Shown: positions 37,901 to 49,900 of the stretch, piece by piece
How positions within the stretch are numbered: position 1 is the stretch's first letter
Layout of the letters: each line of letters begins with the position of its first letter
Source of the DNA: Lamellibrachia luymesi
Taxonomy: Eukaryota > Annelida > Polychaeta > Sabellida > Siboglinidae
Reading direction: 5' to 3'
Assembly: GCA_009193005.1 (NCBI GenBank)
Contig: SDWI01000223.1
Coordinates: forward strand, 242,145-306,144
Length of the DNA stretch: 64,000 nucleotides
The notes under the pieces: generated by a model
Database searches by the model: none
Told to the model about the DNA's origin: nothing
The model's input: the letters and a program-made list of their open reading frames with translations, nothing else
Program-made: the position numbers and the translations under genes

Positions 37901-40900
37901 CAGTGGCCATTTGGGCCATACGCCACATGGCATCAGATTTGCCTAAACAAAAGTTACCCATTTGAGCCACCAGCATTTTTGTTGAAAAGCATGCAGAATA
38001 CATGAGCGTTTGTTGTTGGCTAGCTGGATGTAAACAAATTTGGCTAAAGCAATTTGTATTTGGCTAAACAAAAAACGGGGGCTTTAGCCAAAATGACTAA
38101 ACAGTTTACAACATCAGAGCTAGCCCAGCATATTTATATATATTCCACATTCCGTCAGTGACATGAATTCTCTGACTGCATTCAGTTATGCTCGGTTCTG
38201 CTGTTATAATTATATCGTCAACATAAGATCTTTATTGAAAGATAAAGATCTTTCTTTTCTGGCAGGAGTATACATTATAGAACAGTACATTTACTGGCCT
38301 TAATTTTATTTAATTGTATTCATTATTTTAACATTTTAATTCCATGTATACTTTTAGTTGTATTATTGTTTTTTTTTACATATATTCATTTTTAGACTAT
38401 TGTAATGCACCATAGAACACTAGGTGATTATTGCGCTGTATAAATATCGTATTTTGTTATTATCATTATTAACATACCATTGCTCATTGCAGCCATTGAT
38501 TACGAGATCGACCGTGACAGGATAACGTTGGGTGACATTCTCGGAGAAGGCCAGTTTGGAGACGTGCATAGGGGAATCTACCATGACGTTGTAAGTCTGT
38601 TTGTTTGTTCTCATGTTACTGGATGGCCAAATGTGTCTGTCAATTCTCCAGCCCATTCACTAAGATAATGAGCTCATCTGTTGAATATGTTTCTAAATTG
38701 TGTTCAAGTGTGTTTAACTAATTCAGTCATCAGGATTAATAAAGATAACATTCCAACATAACCTATTAATGTAATTTCCTCTAAAAGTAAAGTAGTATCC
38801 CCTGACGTTAAACCTTGTAACCTGAATGTACAAAGACCTGTCTGCTGCATTGTTTTCAGGTGGTATGGACACTTGTCTCAGTAACATTCAGATGAACATT
38901 AACCTGTCTTAATCAGTCAATGTGTGTTATGTGTATAAAATGCTATGACTGAGTTGACGAGACACTGAAGTTGAGCGTTGTGTGTTGCAGAACGGTACAG
39001 AGGTTGATGTGGCCATCAAGACATGCAAGGTTGACAGTGATGAGTCGGTCGCCGAAAAGTTCCTAGAAGAAGCATGTAAGTCTCTCTACGTGGCCCAACC
39101 TCTAGAGCTCGTCTTAGCAAGTTAGCAGTCAGCTGGAGAATATTTAACAAGATTGCCATTTAATTTAATTTTTACATAATATATATATATAGTGTATATT
39201 TGATATCATATTTTACATGGTGCTTTCTAGTGGCAATGACAATTGTATTGTATGAGCACCACATAGTGGAGACAATCATGTTAGCGAGTTCACACTGATG
39301 AATATTTGCCATGGCCGTGCTGTTCCTGTAAGTAATATTGCTACGTGCATGTTTATATCTTATTGTATTTTACTTATAGCTTATTATATTTTATTAGTGC
39401 TTTATTCTAGATAAGTCTATGTTTTACACATTGCCAGTTTAAAAACCTTATCTTAGGATAATTTTATTATTGTATAATTATAATTTATACATGCATACTT
39501 TTGTCAAATATGTTTACTGCCTAAGCGTGTTTTTGTTACATTAGTTACATCTTCCTAATCCTGTATTTATGTGCCTCCAATTTTTTCTGGATGCACAATA
39601 AAAGTTATTATTAGGAGTGAGAATGAGACAATATTTTGGGGGAACTTTCGGTTTACTTGTTTCTGTGCCTGTAGATATCATGCAGCAGTTTGAACATCCC
39701 CACATCATCAAGTTGATAGCAATCTGTTCGGCGCCACCAATATGGATCGTCATGGAGCTCGCAAAACTCGGAGAGGTGAGACATTCTGAAGCATTCTTCA
39801 TATGAGAGGTGTTCTTGATGAAATCTGGATTTCCTGTGTATTTTTCATTGATTTTATTTTATTAATGTGTTAAATATATATACTATATCTACTCTTATAT
39901 ATACACATTCTTCAACTCGCTCTGTTCAAGTGAGTTGAACAGAGTTATAGGGAAGGTATCTTTTATGACTGTTCTTACTTATAATAGTTGTGTGCGCCCT
40001 CATCAAACATAATGTAAATGTTTCGTGTTGATTCCATGGTACAGTGAGAATGTATCATGAGGATAACCCCTGTAGTTCATGTAGATGGAGCCACTGATGC
40101 ACCGTATATATGTTGTGGGGCACGAGAGCTCAGCAGTCAGAATGCCAGACTGTCAACCAAAGAGGACTGGGGTTTGAATCCACCTGCCCCTTCATTCACC
40201 CCATATTGCCTTTGTCTTTTGGAACAGACACAAAAAGCCATTGGTCTCTTCTACCTGGAGTCTATGCCAGGGGCAGTAAAAGTTCCCACACGGGGGGTAA
40301 ATGTGTAGCCTGATGTGGACTCTATCTCTCAACCACACAAGTCACGACAGAAGCATCCAAGGGGCAGCTCAGTTAATTATGCTAACTACCTCGCATGAAG
40401 ACAGTCATGTGGGACTCCATGGTTAGAACATCGGACTCGCAATCAAGAGAACCAGGTTTCAAATCCTTTCTGCCATTTCGAAGCTTGTTCACTCCTCATT
40501 GCTCCGATTCACTCAGCTGTATAAATGAGTAGCTGACAACAGATGTTGATGGATATGTGAACGAATAGCTTTCATGCAGTAATTCCAGCACAACTGTATG
40601 CTTCCCAGAGAAGTTGAGTTGGCTTTGGAATGAACTGCTACTGGGTGTAGTGTAAAGTGCTTTGAGCAGTCCCAAGGACTGGATGCGGCGCTATGTAAGA
40701 GCGAACCTGAGGACATGATTGAATGAAATGCCATGTATGTTGTAGATGCGAGCGTTCCTACAGAGCAATCACCAGCTGCTGCGGCTGGAGAGTCTCATCA
40801 TGTACTGCTACCAGCTCAGCACAGCCCTGTCCTACCTCGAGAGCAAGAAGTTTGTCCATCGGTACGGCCCATCAAACATTCCAAGATCAAAATCATGTAC

Positions 40901-43900
40901 AGTTTTGGTAGCCGGATATACATGATGGCTGTGAAAGAAAGTAGTATTAACAGCTTCAAAGTGTACAATTTAGCTGTTTTGTATTTTACTACAATTTGTG
41001 CTCCATATTTTGAAAGTTGACATACAAAGCTTTGCACTGATATGCTGAATACGGCCTTTGAACTAAGGAGAGTTTAGATTAGTTCAGTTCTCAGAATTGT
41101 CAATATCAACCTACAATTGTTAGTCGACTCGTACTGTGTAATCAGTTTCTGTGACATATGACTGGTTTAGTCAGAATGCCTCATATATAATGTTGCCTGT
41201 AGAATTGCATATATGCATTGACAAAACAGTGTGTATGATTTCATAAACAAATGATTTCATACAAAATATTGGAACTAGAACTTTCTCGGTTTCCACAACA
41301 ACTCTTTGGAATTCACTCAATGTTAGTGTTAGGTCAGCATGAAACATGATAACATTTTGCTGTCATCTGAACAGTTATCTTTTTAACCTTACTTATCCTC
41401 CTTAGCTCCCTAGCGTATTCATCTATATGTTGACAACATTAATGTTGAATACAGATTTCAAGATTACCTAACCCTTTGATCTTGATGTGCCTCTGAGCTT
41501 GTGTTCATATTATTTGTATTATTATCTATCTGTATTATTATCTATCTGTATGTCTGTAAGCTGTGGTTGTGTCCCCTGCAGAGACATAGCGGCAAGAAAT
41601 GTTCTGGTGTCATCGGAGGACTGTGTCAAGTTGGCAGACTTCGGTCTGTCACGATGGGTCGAAGAACAGAGTTACTACAAAGGTAAGTCACACAGGCGTG
41701 TTATTGGTCACGCTCGCTTTGATGGGTGTGTAGGCACTGTGTGGGTGGTCCCAGGCACTGTGTGGGTGGTCCCAGACACTGTGTGGGTGGTCCCAGGCAC
41801 TGTATGGGTGGTCCCAGGCACTGTGTGGGTGGTCCCAGACGTTCCAAATTTGTTTGGTTGAAATCTGTGTTTTTTACTTGAAATTCTGTATAAAGCTGTA
41901 TAAAACCGTATTAAAATTTTCATTGGTTAATTGGCCTATAACATTCCTAGTCCAACTGAATGTCGCCATCTATCAGGCCACAAAATATACCTACATCAAA
42001 TAAAGGTTTTGCTGGAAATCTGCCTAGTGCCAAAAGTAATTGTGCTTTGACCATGTTTTAAACTGTTTTTTTTATTTTAAATAAATTTGTATAAAAACAG
42101 GATACAATATGTTATGATTGTGTCCATTTCAGCAACAAAAGGAAAGCTGCCAATTAAGTGGATGGCTCCAGAGTCAATCAACTTCCGGAGATTTACAACA
42201 GCCAGCGACGTGTGGATGTTTGGTGGGTATCTCACTCCATTGGTATGCTGTGGTGTACTGTGTTATACTATGGTGTAATGTGGTGTACTTTGGTATACTG
42301 TACTTTGGTATACTATGGCGTATTGTGATGTAGTGTGGTGTACTGTGGTATACTGTGATGTAATCTGATGCGCCAGCTGGAGGACACTACTGATAGTGCA
42401 TTGTTAACAAGTCCAGATTTTAACCCATTCTGTTGCAAAATATCCATTTGACCTGTAGCTTGAAAGACTGCATTTCTGAAGCAAGAAACAATCTTTCCAA
42501 GCTGCACCATACTGATGCAGTATCTTGTTAAATCTTGTTAAATAATATCGATGGAAATTCATCAACTGGTCGGAGGACCAGGGGTCGAGTCCGGACTGTC
42601 AGTCAAGAGGACCAGGGGTCGAGTCCGGACTGTCAGTCAAGAGGACAAGTGGTCGTGTCCGGACTGTCAGTCAAGAGGATGAGGGGTCGAGTCCGGACTG
42701 TCAGTCAAGAGGACCAGGGGTAGAGTCCGGACTATCAGTCAAGAGGACGAGGGGTCGAGTCCAGACTGTCAGTCAAGAGGACCAGGGGTCGAGTCCGGAC
42801 TGTCAGTCAAGAGGACCAGGGGTTGAGTCCGGACTGTCAGTCAAGAGGACCAGGGGTAGAGTCTGGACTGTCAGTCAAGAGGACCAGGGGTCGAACCCGG
42901 ACTGTCAGTCAAGAGGACCAGGGGTCGAGTCCGGACTGTCAGTCAAGAGGACCAGGGGTCGAGTCCGGACTGTCAGTCAAGAAGACCAGGGGTTGAGTCC
43001 GGACTGTCAGTCAAGAGGACAAAGGGTCAAGTCCAGACTGTCAGTCAAAAGGACCAGGGGTCGAGCCCGGACTGTCAGTAAAGAGGACCAGGGGTCGAGT
43101 CCGGACTGTCAGTAAAGAGGACCAGGGGTCGAGTCCGGACTGTCAGTCAAGAGGACCAGGTGTAGAGTCCGGACTGTCAGTCAAGAGGACCAGGGGTCGA
43201 GTCCGGACTGTCAGTCAAGAGGACCAGGGGTCGAGTCCGGACTGTCAGCCAAGAGGACCAGGGGTCGAGTCCGGACTGTCAGTCAAGAGGACCAGGGGTA
43301 GAGTCCACCTGCTGCCTTTGCAAAGCAAGGACAATTTCTTTCACCCCACATTGCCTGTGTCTTTCGGAAGAGACACTAAAATCCATTGGTCCCTTATACC
43401 TGGTGTCTATGTCAGGGGAAGCAAGTACCACACAGTGGGTAAATGTGTAACCTGTCATGGACCCACAAACATGGACCCACAAACTCTAACATGCACTGCA
43501 CCAATTGTGTGTAGGATGGGTGATGAATGAGATCCTGCCAAAACTAGTTCTCTCTTGGAACAAAGCACCATGAGTGCCTTGTCTAGGTGGATACCAACGC
43601 TATGTAAGATAACTAACTAATCATGAAGTTAATTTGATTTGATCTATACCTAGCTACTGTGTGTTTCAGGCGTTTGTATGTGGGAGATCCTCATGTATGG
43701 GGTGAAGCCATTCCAGGGTGTCAAAAATAATGATGTGATCGGCAAGATTGAGGCCGGCGAGCGACTACCACTGCCCCTTGGTTGTCCGCCCGCACTCTAC
43801 AATGTCATCTGCTCCTGCTGGTCATATGAACCATCACGACGGCCAAACTTCTCAGAAATTAAAAGTTACCTCAGGTAAGTGAAAGAATTGCTGATGAAAA

Positions 43901-46900
43901 TACAAGACATTTAAAAATTGATCTGTCCTTGAGAGCTGGTGTGACAACTCTCTTCAAGTTAGGTAAAGTTCTGTAATCCTGATTCGTTGTAGCAGCTGAG
44001 CAGACTTGTTCGCAAGTCACAAACTGGCAAGTCATGTCACAAGTCAATGATCTCCAAATCAAATCTTGAGTCATCTCTGAATTCCAAGTCAAGTCGCAAG
44101 TCATGAAATTGGGCGACTCGAGTGTGAGTCGAGTCAGCCCCTATGACTCGAGTCAGTAAGTTTGCAGATGGGAGGCAATTTACATTCCATCTGGATGTGC
44201 TATAAGATCCAGGTAGTCTTGGAGCTGAGTTTCGTACGGCCGGTTCAAGAGAGACCAACATTCCAGCCACAGTGTCATCTTTAAGTTTCGAACCATGCGT
44301 TCAAGGGAGACCAACATTCCAGCCACGGTGTCATCTTTGAGTTTAAAGTGAACAGATTGCAGTCGTGATGCGGCAGAGAACATGGCTAGCAGATGTGAAT
44401 TAAATTTGTAGTGCATAGTACAAGTCTAGAACTCGGATTCACTGATTAAACAGCTGGACTATTGATACCATAGCAACGATACATTGATATATTATATATA
44501 TATTGTTGTTTTTGCTGCAGTGAGATTCTGCTTGACGAGAGGCAACGGGAGCTTGAACAAATGAAGTTGGAGAACAGACGTGTGCAGACATTGGCCTGGG
44601 GTAGGTGGTAGGACACTCAATATTGGCGGCACATGAAATTAGTTGTGCATACGCGCATGTGACTGTTTGCTTGAGCATGTGTGTGTGTAGATCTGCCACA
44701 TTTTTGTGTTTGAAATTCATATTTTAGACTTGAAATTCTCTGTAAAGCCATATATATCCATATGACAATTTTCAATGGTTAATCAGCCTATAGCATTCCT
44801 ATACGGATCAAGTGTCTCCATCTGTCAGGCTATCGAATAAACTACATCAAATTAAATCTGCTAGGTTGCACCATGCAGAAATCTGCCTTAGCATCAAAAC
44901 TAGTTATGCCTCGACTGCTGCTGTAAGTTTGTCATTAGATTTTTTATATTTGTGGTGAAAACAAGAAAATATTTTGAAACAAATTTGAAACAAAAAAGGA
45001 ATGCAGTCGTATATGTCTCCCAGAAATCTATATTGCATATGGGAAATCCGTATGGTGTGGCAGATTACAATTGTTTTTTCTTAAATTTCTGTCTAATGTT
45101 CAATATGGTGACTGTTAGGTGCTGTCACCTATTGTATTATGCGTTGTCCATTTTGGTGGGCAACTATTCCCTGTGACACTAATGGAAATAAACATACCAT
45201 AATGGAATGACTAAAGATAGTGTAGATTTTAATAAGGCGTATTCCATTTATACTTCAGATGACCTAGGTTCAGATGATGAGTTTCAAGCTCCGCCCAAGG
45301 TTAGTATTAAGGGTTGTAGTTAAAATGCAACTTGAAGGTTACCAAGTAGCAGACATTGCTGTTAGTTTAGTGTCAGAGTAGGGACTTATTTTTTCACTGT
45401 TGTTTGAAGTTTTTTGAAGATATGATTACATTTTATTTAGCTTGGCAAAAGGAGAATTCGTATCAGCAAAGTTATGTTGCGTTGGTTCAAAAGCAGCCAA
45501 GTTTGGAAATAAAAACATATCTAAGCATACATTGTTGTATGAAATACAATGCAATTCACCCATCAAAAAGAAATGGTTAGGCAATTTTGCAATCGTATAC
45601 AAAGTTAAATGGAATGAATCCACTAGGGATCTAAGGAGGATAAGCACGGTTGAAAAGATAATTCTTCAGATGACAGCAACATTCTTTTGTTTCCTGCTGA
45701 CCTAACACTAGCAGGAGTGAATTCCAAAAGAATTGGTGCAACAAATGAGAAAGGTCTGGTTCCAATGTTTGTTTCAACTCTGGAAACAAAAGGTTGATTG
45801 AAGTTGATTGGCAGGAGTAAGCAGTGGATGTCAATATATACTGATTGCTTAGTTAAAAGTGGCTGATAGTAATAGTACAGATCTTCAAAAATAATACAAT
45901 ACCAAACAGGAAGCCAATTTCAGAAGTTGCATGTTTATCACGATGTTGAATACCGGTAGTTATTCAAGTCACTAATTTAATTACACTCATTATCTTTCAG
46001 CCTGCGCGGCCTGCACTTGCTGGCTACCGCAGCCAGATCTCTCCGACTGGCTCCACCCCAAACTTACTCAGCATGGGCTCCCCCTACTGGGCTGGCACCG
46101 TACCCCCACGGCGACCAACAGATGCAAGAACAGGGTTCAACACACTGGCCCACCCCGGCCGCCAGGGTCACCTACCCTCGCCCCTCACCAGGAGTCAGCA
46201 GACAGGAAGTATGTCTGTCCTACCGACTGGGGGTAGTTACGCTGCCAGTGTGCCGACTGACTCCCAGCCTCTCGGCTACCTCGTGGCCTACACCCCCGAC
46301 CAGCTGGCTGTGGTCATGAAGGATAACTACCCTGTCCCGCCCCACCTCGCTGGCTCCCTACATCAGAACCAGGCACGTGTCTCGCCCAGTGGACCTTCCA
46401 GTGGATATGCAAGTGTGAGTGTTTCGATGACATTCAGATAATGGCAGGCACCAAAACTAGTGTCTGGACTTTAGCGTTGGCAGCAAACACGAGCTTATTT
46501 TATTATTTTCTGCATTCTATCTAACCGAGGGCCAAATTTTATTTACTTATTTATATGCAATTTAATGTTCTTAATTTAGTACTTATTTATATATTTAAAT
46601 ATTTATTCATTTATGTTGCTGTTGAAGAGTCAAAACAATGGAAGTCTATTTTGAATTGAAACATTTGGTTGGTTGGATACATGTCTATTACACAACTTCT
46701 AATCCACAAAAATGGACTTTCTTTGTTTTGATTCTTCAACAAAATATCTGTCGAGGAATCAAAGCATTGAAAGTCTATTTATATGTGTTAAAGTTAGTGT
46801 AATAGACTCATACCCAACCAGTCACGTTTAAAATCAAAATGGACTTCCATTGGTTTGACCTTTCAACAGTGATATGTAATTGAAGGCTATAAATTAGTTG

Positions 46901-49900
46901 TGTTTAATGTTTTATACATTTTAAATATTTTTATATGAATATATTTCGAAAATACACAATTTGGTGATTAATTAAAGTATGATTAGAGCGGTATCTATTT
47001 TATGTTGTAGAATAAGTAAAGTATGCTTATTATACAACATAAAATAGATACCGCTCTACTACATGCATATCAATTCCGTCCAATAAATGTTCTATTTTGA
47101 AGGTGAAACAACGAATGCTTCAGCTTTATATGGCGGTCAAATTCCAGTTTTATACAATTTCTAAAGGCAACTATACTACAGCAAATAAGATTAAGACAGC
47201 AAATGTAACATTGTTAATTTAGATGAACTTTGTATTAACCAATAAAATAGCCATTCATTTCCTTTAACGATGCTTATGGCGCCATCTGTAGGATGATATG
47301 ATGCACCAGAAGACAATGAAGCAGAGGTTACAGCAGCAGCAGCAGCAGTCGGCAGCTGATGCCCAGTGGCTGCTCACAGAGGAAGAGAACCTGGTAACTG
47401 TCTTCTCTTGTCTATGACTATTATCAGAGTTCAATATTAACAAGTTGTTTTACAACTCCCTCTTCAGTTGATATAGCATGAACAAGGTTTGTTGATGTTC
47501 AAATCAGTAGTGTGTTAATAGTCTAAGTAATATATGCAGTTGGTTTAATGAAGGACTGCATACTTTTGTTAAAATAGTCTAAGTAATATATGCAGTTGGT
47601 TTAATGAAGGACTGCATACTTTTGTTAAAATCATTGAAAAAATTTATTTTGTTTGTTAGTTTGGCTAACTTGTGAAACTGTGAATAGCCTTATGGCAGAG
47701 CAACTTTTGCCATTTTTAAGCGGACCCGGTCAACAAAAATTTACTGGTTTGTCTGATGGGTTCACCAAAGCTAAGTAAAAAATACTAGATATTAGATACT
47801 AGATAGGTTACAATTTCCATGAAATGAATCTGAAAAAAGACGAGTGAATGAAAAAATTTAATTGAGGAGGGACCTTTAATTGTTTGTTAGTTAACCAATG
47901 AAAATTGTTGTACATTCCTAATGGCTGTCCACTATCATTTTACAGAAACCGGCCGAACGGCGGTCAATCACGTCCACCATGTCCACTCAATCTACGGATG
48001 ACGACTCAGTGGGAAACGCAAAAGAGAACACCCCGCCCCCTGCCAACTCCCCACAACAACCCAGCAGTGGTCAGTCATTACCCCATTTGTCTCGAAAACG
48101 GTGGAAGATTTTCTGTTTGTTTATTATCATTGCAAAATGTATTATGTGTGTTTGCATCTTGTGAACTGATAATTGTTAATGAAATAAGTTGGTCAGTAAA
48201 TGGTTAGTGTTGTAATGTAAATGGTAAATAGTTGTTAATGCTACAAGTGGTAGTATATTTCTCCAATTAAATGGTGCAGTGGCATCTGAAGCTGTAGTGT
48301 CACATGATTTGATGTGGGGCACTGCAGCTCAGAGGTTAGAACGTAGGACTTTCAATCCAGAGGACATGGGTTTTAATTTTCTTGCTGCTGTTTCGAAGCT
48401 TGGGCAATTTTGTTCACTCCACATTGCCTTAGTTCACTCAGCTGTAGAAATGAGTAGCTGGCTAGAGACAGTGGTTGAAGTATGTGAACGAACAGCTTAA
48501 TGCTGAATGCTTCTGAGAGACATTGAATCCATATATGACAGTGCAGTTGTATTTTCTTACTTTTAGCCCATATTAAGAGGCATCTTTAAATTTATGGGTT
48601 GTTTATCTTGCGAGACAATGGTTTTGTGTCTCAGGGGTTGACAAGTATGTAATTCTCACTGGCTAACACTGTTGAGCCCAGCATCAGTTCATAAAGCTGA
48701 CAATGGTTGACAGTTGAGCACATTAAAATATGATGTATCAGTGTCCTTAATTGTTTGTGTGTTTGTCAAGAGGGGTTGTACATCTGTTACAGCTGAAGGC
48801 GATGTGGACACGTCAAGTAGTGGAGAGGGCAGTGGTCCACCCAACACAGTGGACAGTGGTCAGTCAGAGCCCCTAGACACACGGCCAGTGTCGACACCAG
48901 CCAATGACAGTGCTGTGAGTTGTCCTCCTGTTTCACATGATTCATGTCAGACCTGCCACGTGTGTCCGATGATTTCACCAAGACTAAATAACAAATTTGC
49001 ACAAATGAGCTAGCAAGTCATAGTGGATACTAGATAGGTTCAATTTGTCATGAAATGAATCTGAAGCGAGACAAGTGAAAACATCTAGTTGAGGAGGCAG
49101 CTTAATTTTACGTGGTGTGTCATTGACCGTCTGTGTATCAAGGTGGTGACTGTGAGGTGTGGTGTGTTGACAGTGCCAGGGAGAAGAGGTGCACACAGAG
49201 CCAGGACTTGACCGCACCAATGACCACGTGTACTTGGCCACGACCAGCGTGGTGCGTGCAGTGATGGAGATGACACGTGGCGTGCAGACATGTACAGCAG
49301 AGCTCTACACAGAGCTAGTACGGGTAAGTCTGACCCCCCCTGACTATCATTTTAGGGCAGACTTGTACAGTAGAACTCTACACAGAGCTAGTATGGGTCT
49401 GGCTTCACCTCACCATCAAGGGACTTTGTAAATATAAAAAGTTTAATAATTAAAACAATTAGGATAGAATTGACCCCACCCATAACCCCTTTCAAAACAA
49501 TTTGTTATGGAAAATTGGAGGCTCTGTAAATGCATTACCAATGCAGCTGATTATTGCAAAATTTCAACCATGGAAACATTAAAAAAAAAATACTTTTCCT
49601 ATTTTTATGTGATAATCCAAGTGGACCCTTGACCCACCCACCTGACATCTAATTTTTGTGGGATTATTGGAGTTTTGTTGTATGTAAAAAAAACCTTAAT
49701 CCTGACCAATCTGAACGGGCTAGCTGCTATAGTTGGAGTATCATTAAGTTAACTTAGTGTGAAGTGCTTTGATTTGTTATCATTTACTTTAAAAGCACTG
49801 TATCAAAAACCAGCGTTATTATATGTTTTCAGTAAGAAAATAATGTGAAATGACAACTTGTTGGATATTGCCGTGTGGCACCTATGCATATCCTAGCATT

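Noticed and set aside
40110..40195. tRNA gene
   Set aside because: A- and B-box-like motifs are present, but acceptor and other stems do not pair and a repeated non-tRNA body follows. It is a SINE head; the same applies to 36683, 40400 and 48295.
41683..41861. Read-through extension of FAK exon 16 into the 21-bp repeat
   Set aside because: The frame stays open, but a strong AAG|GTAAGT donor sits at 41683 and exon 17 continues the kinase precisely. Retention would disrupt the activation segment.
42571..43305. CRISPR-like array
   Set aside because: Units are contiguous with no unique spacers, the DNA is eukaryotic, and the unit is part of a SINE.
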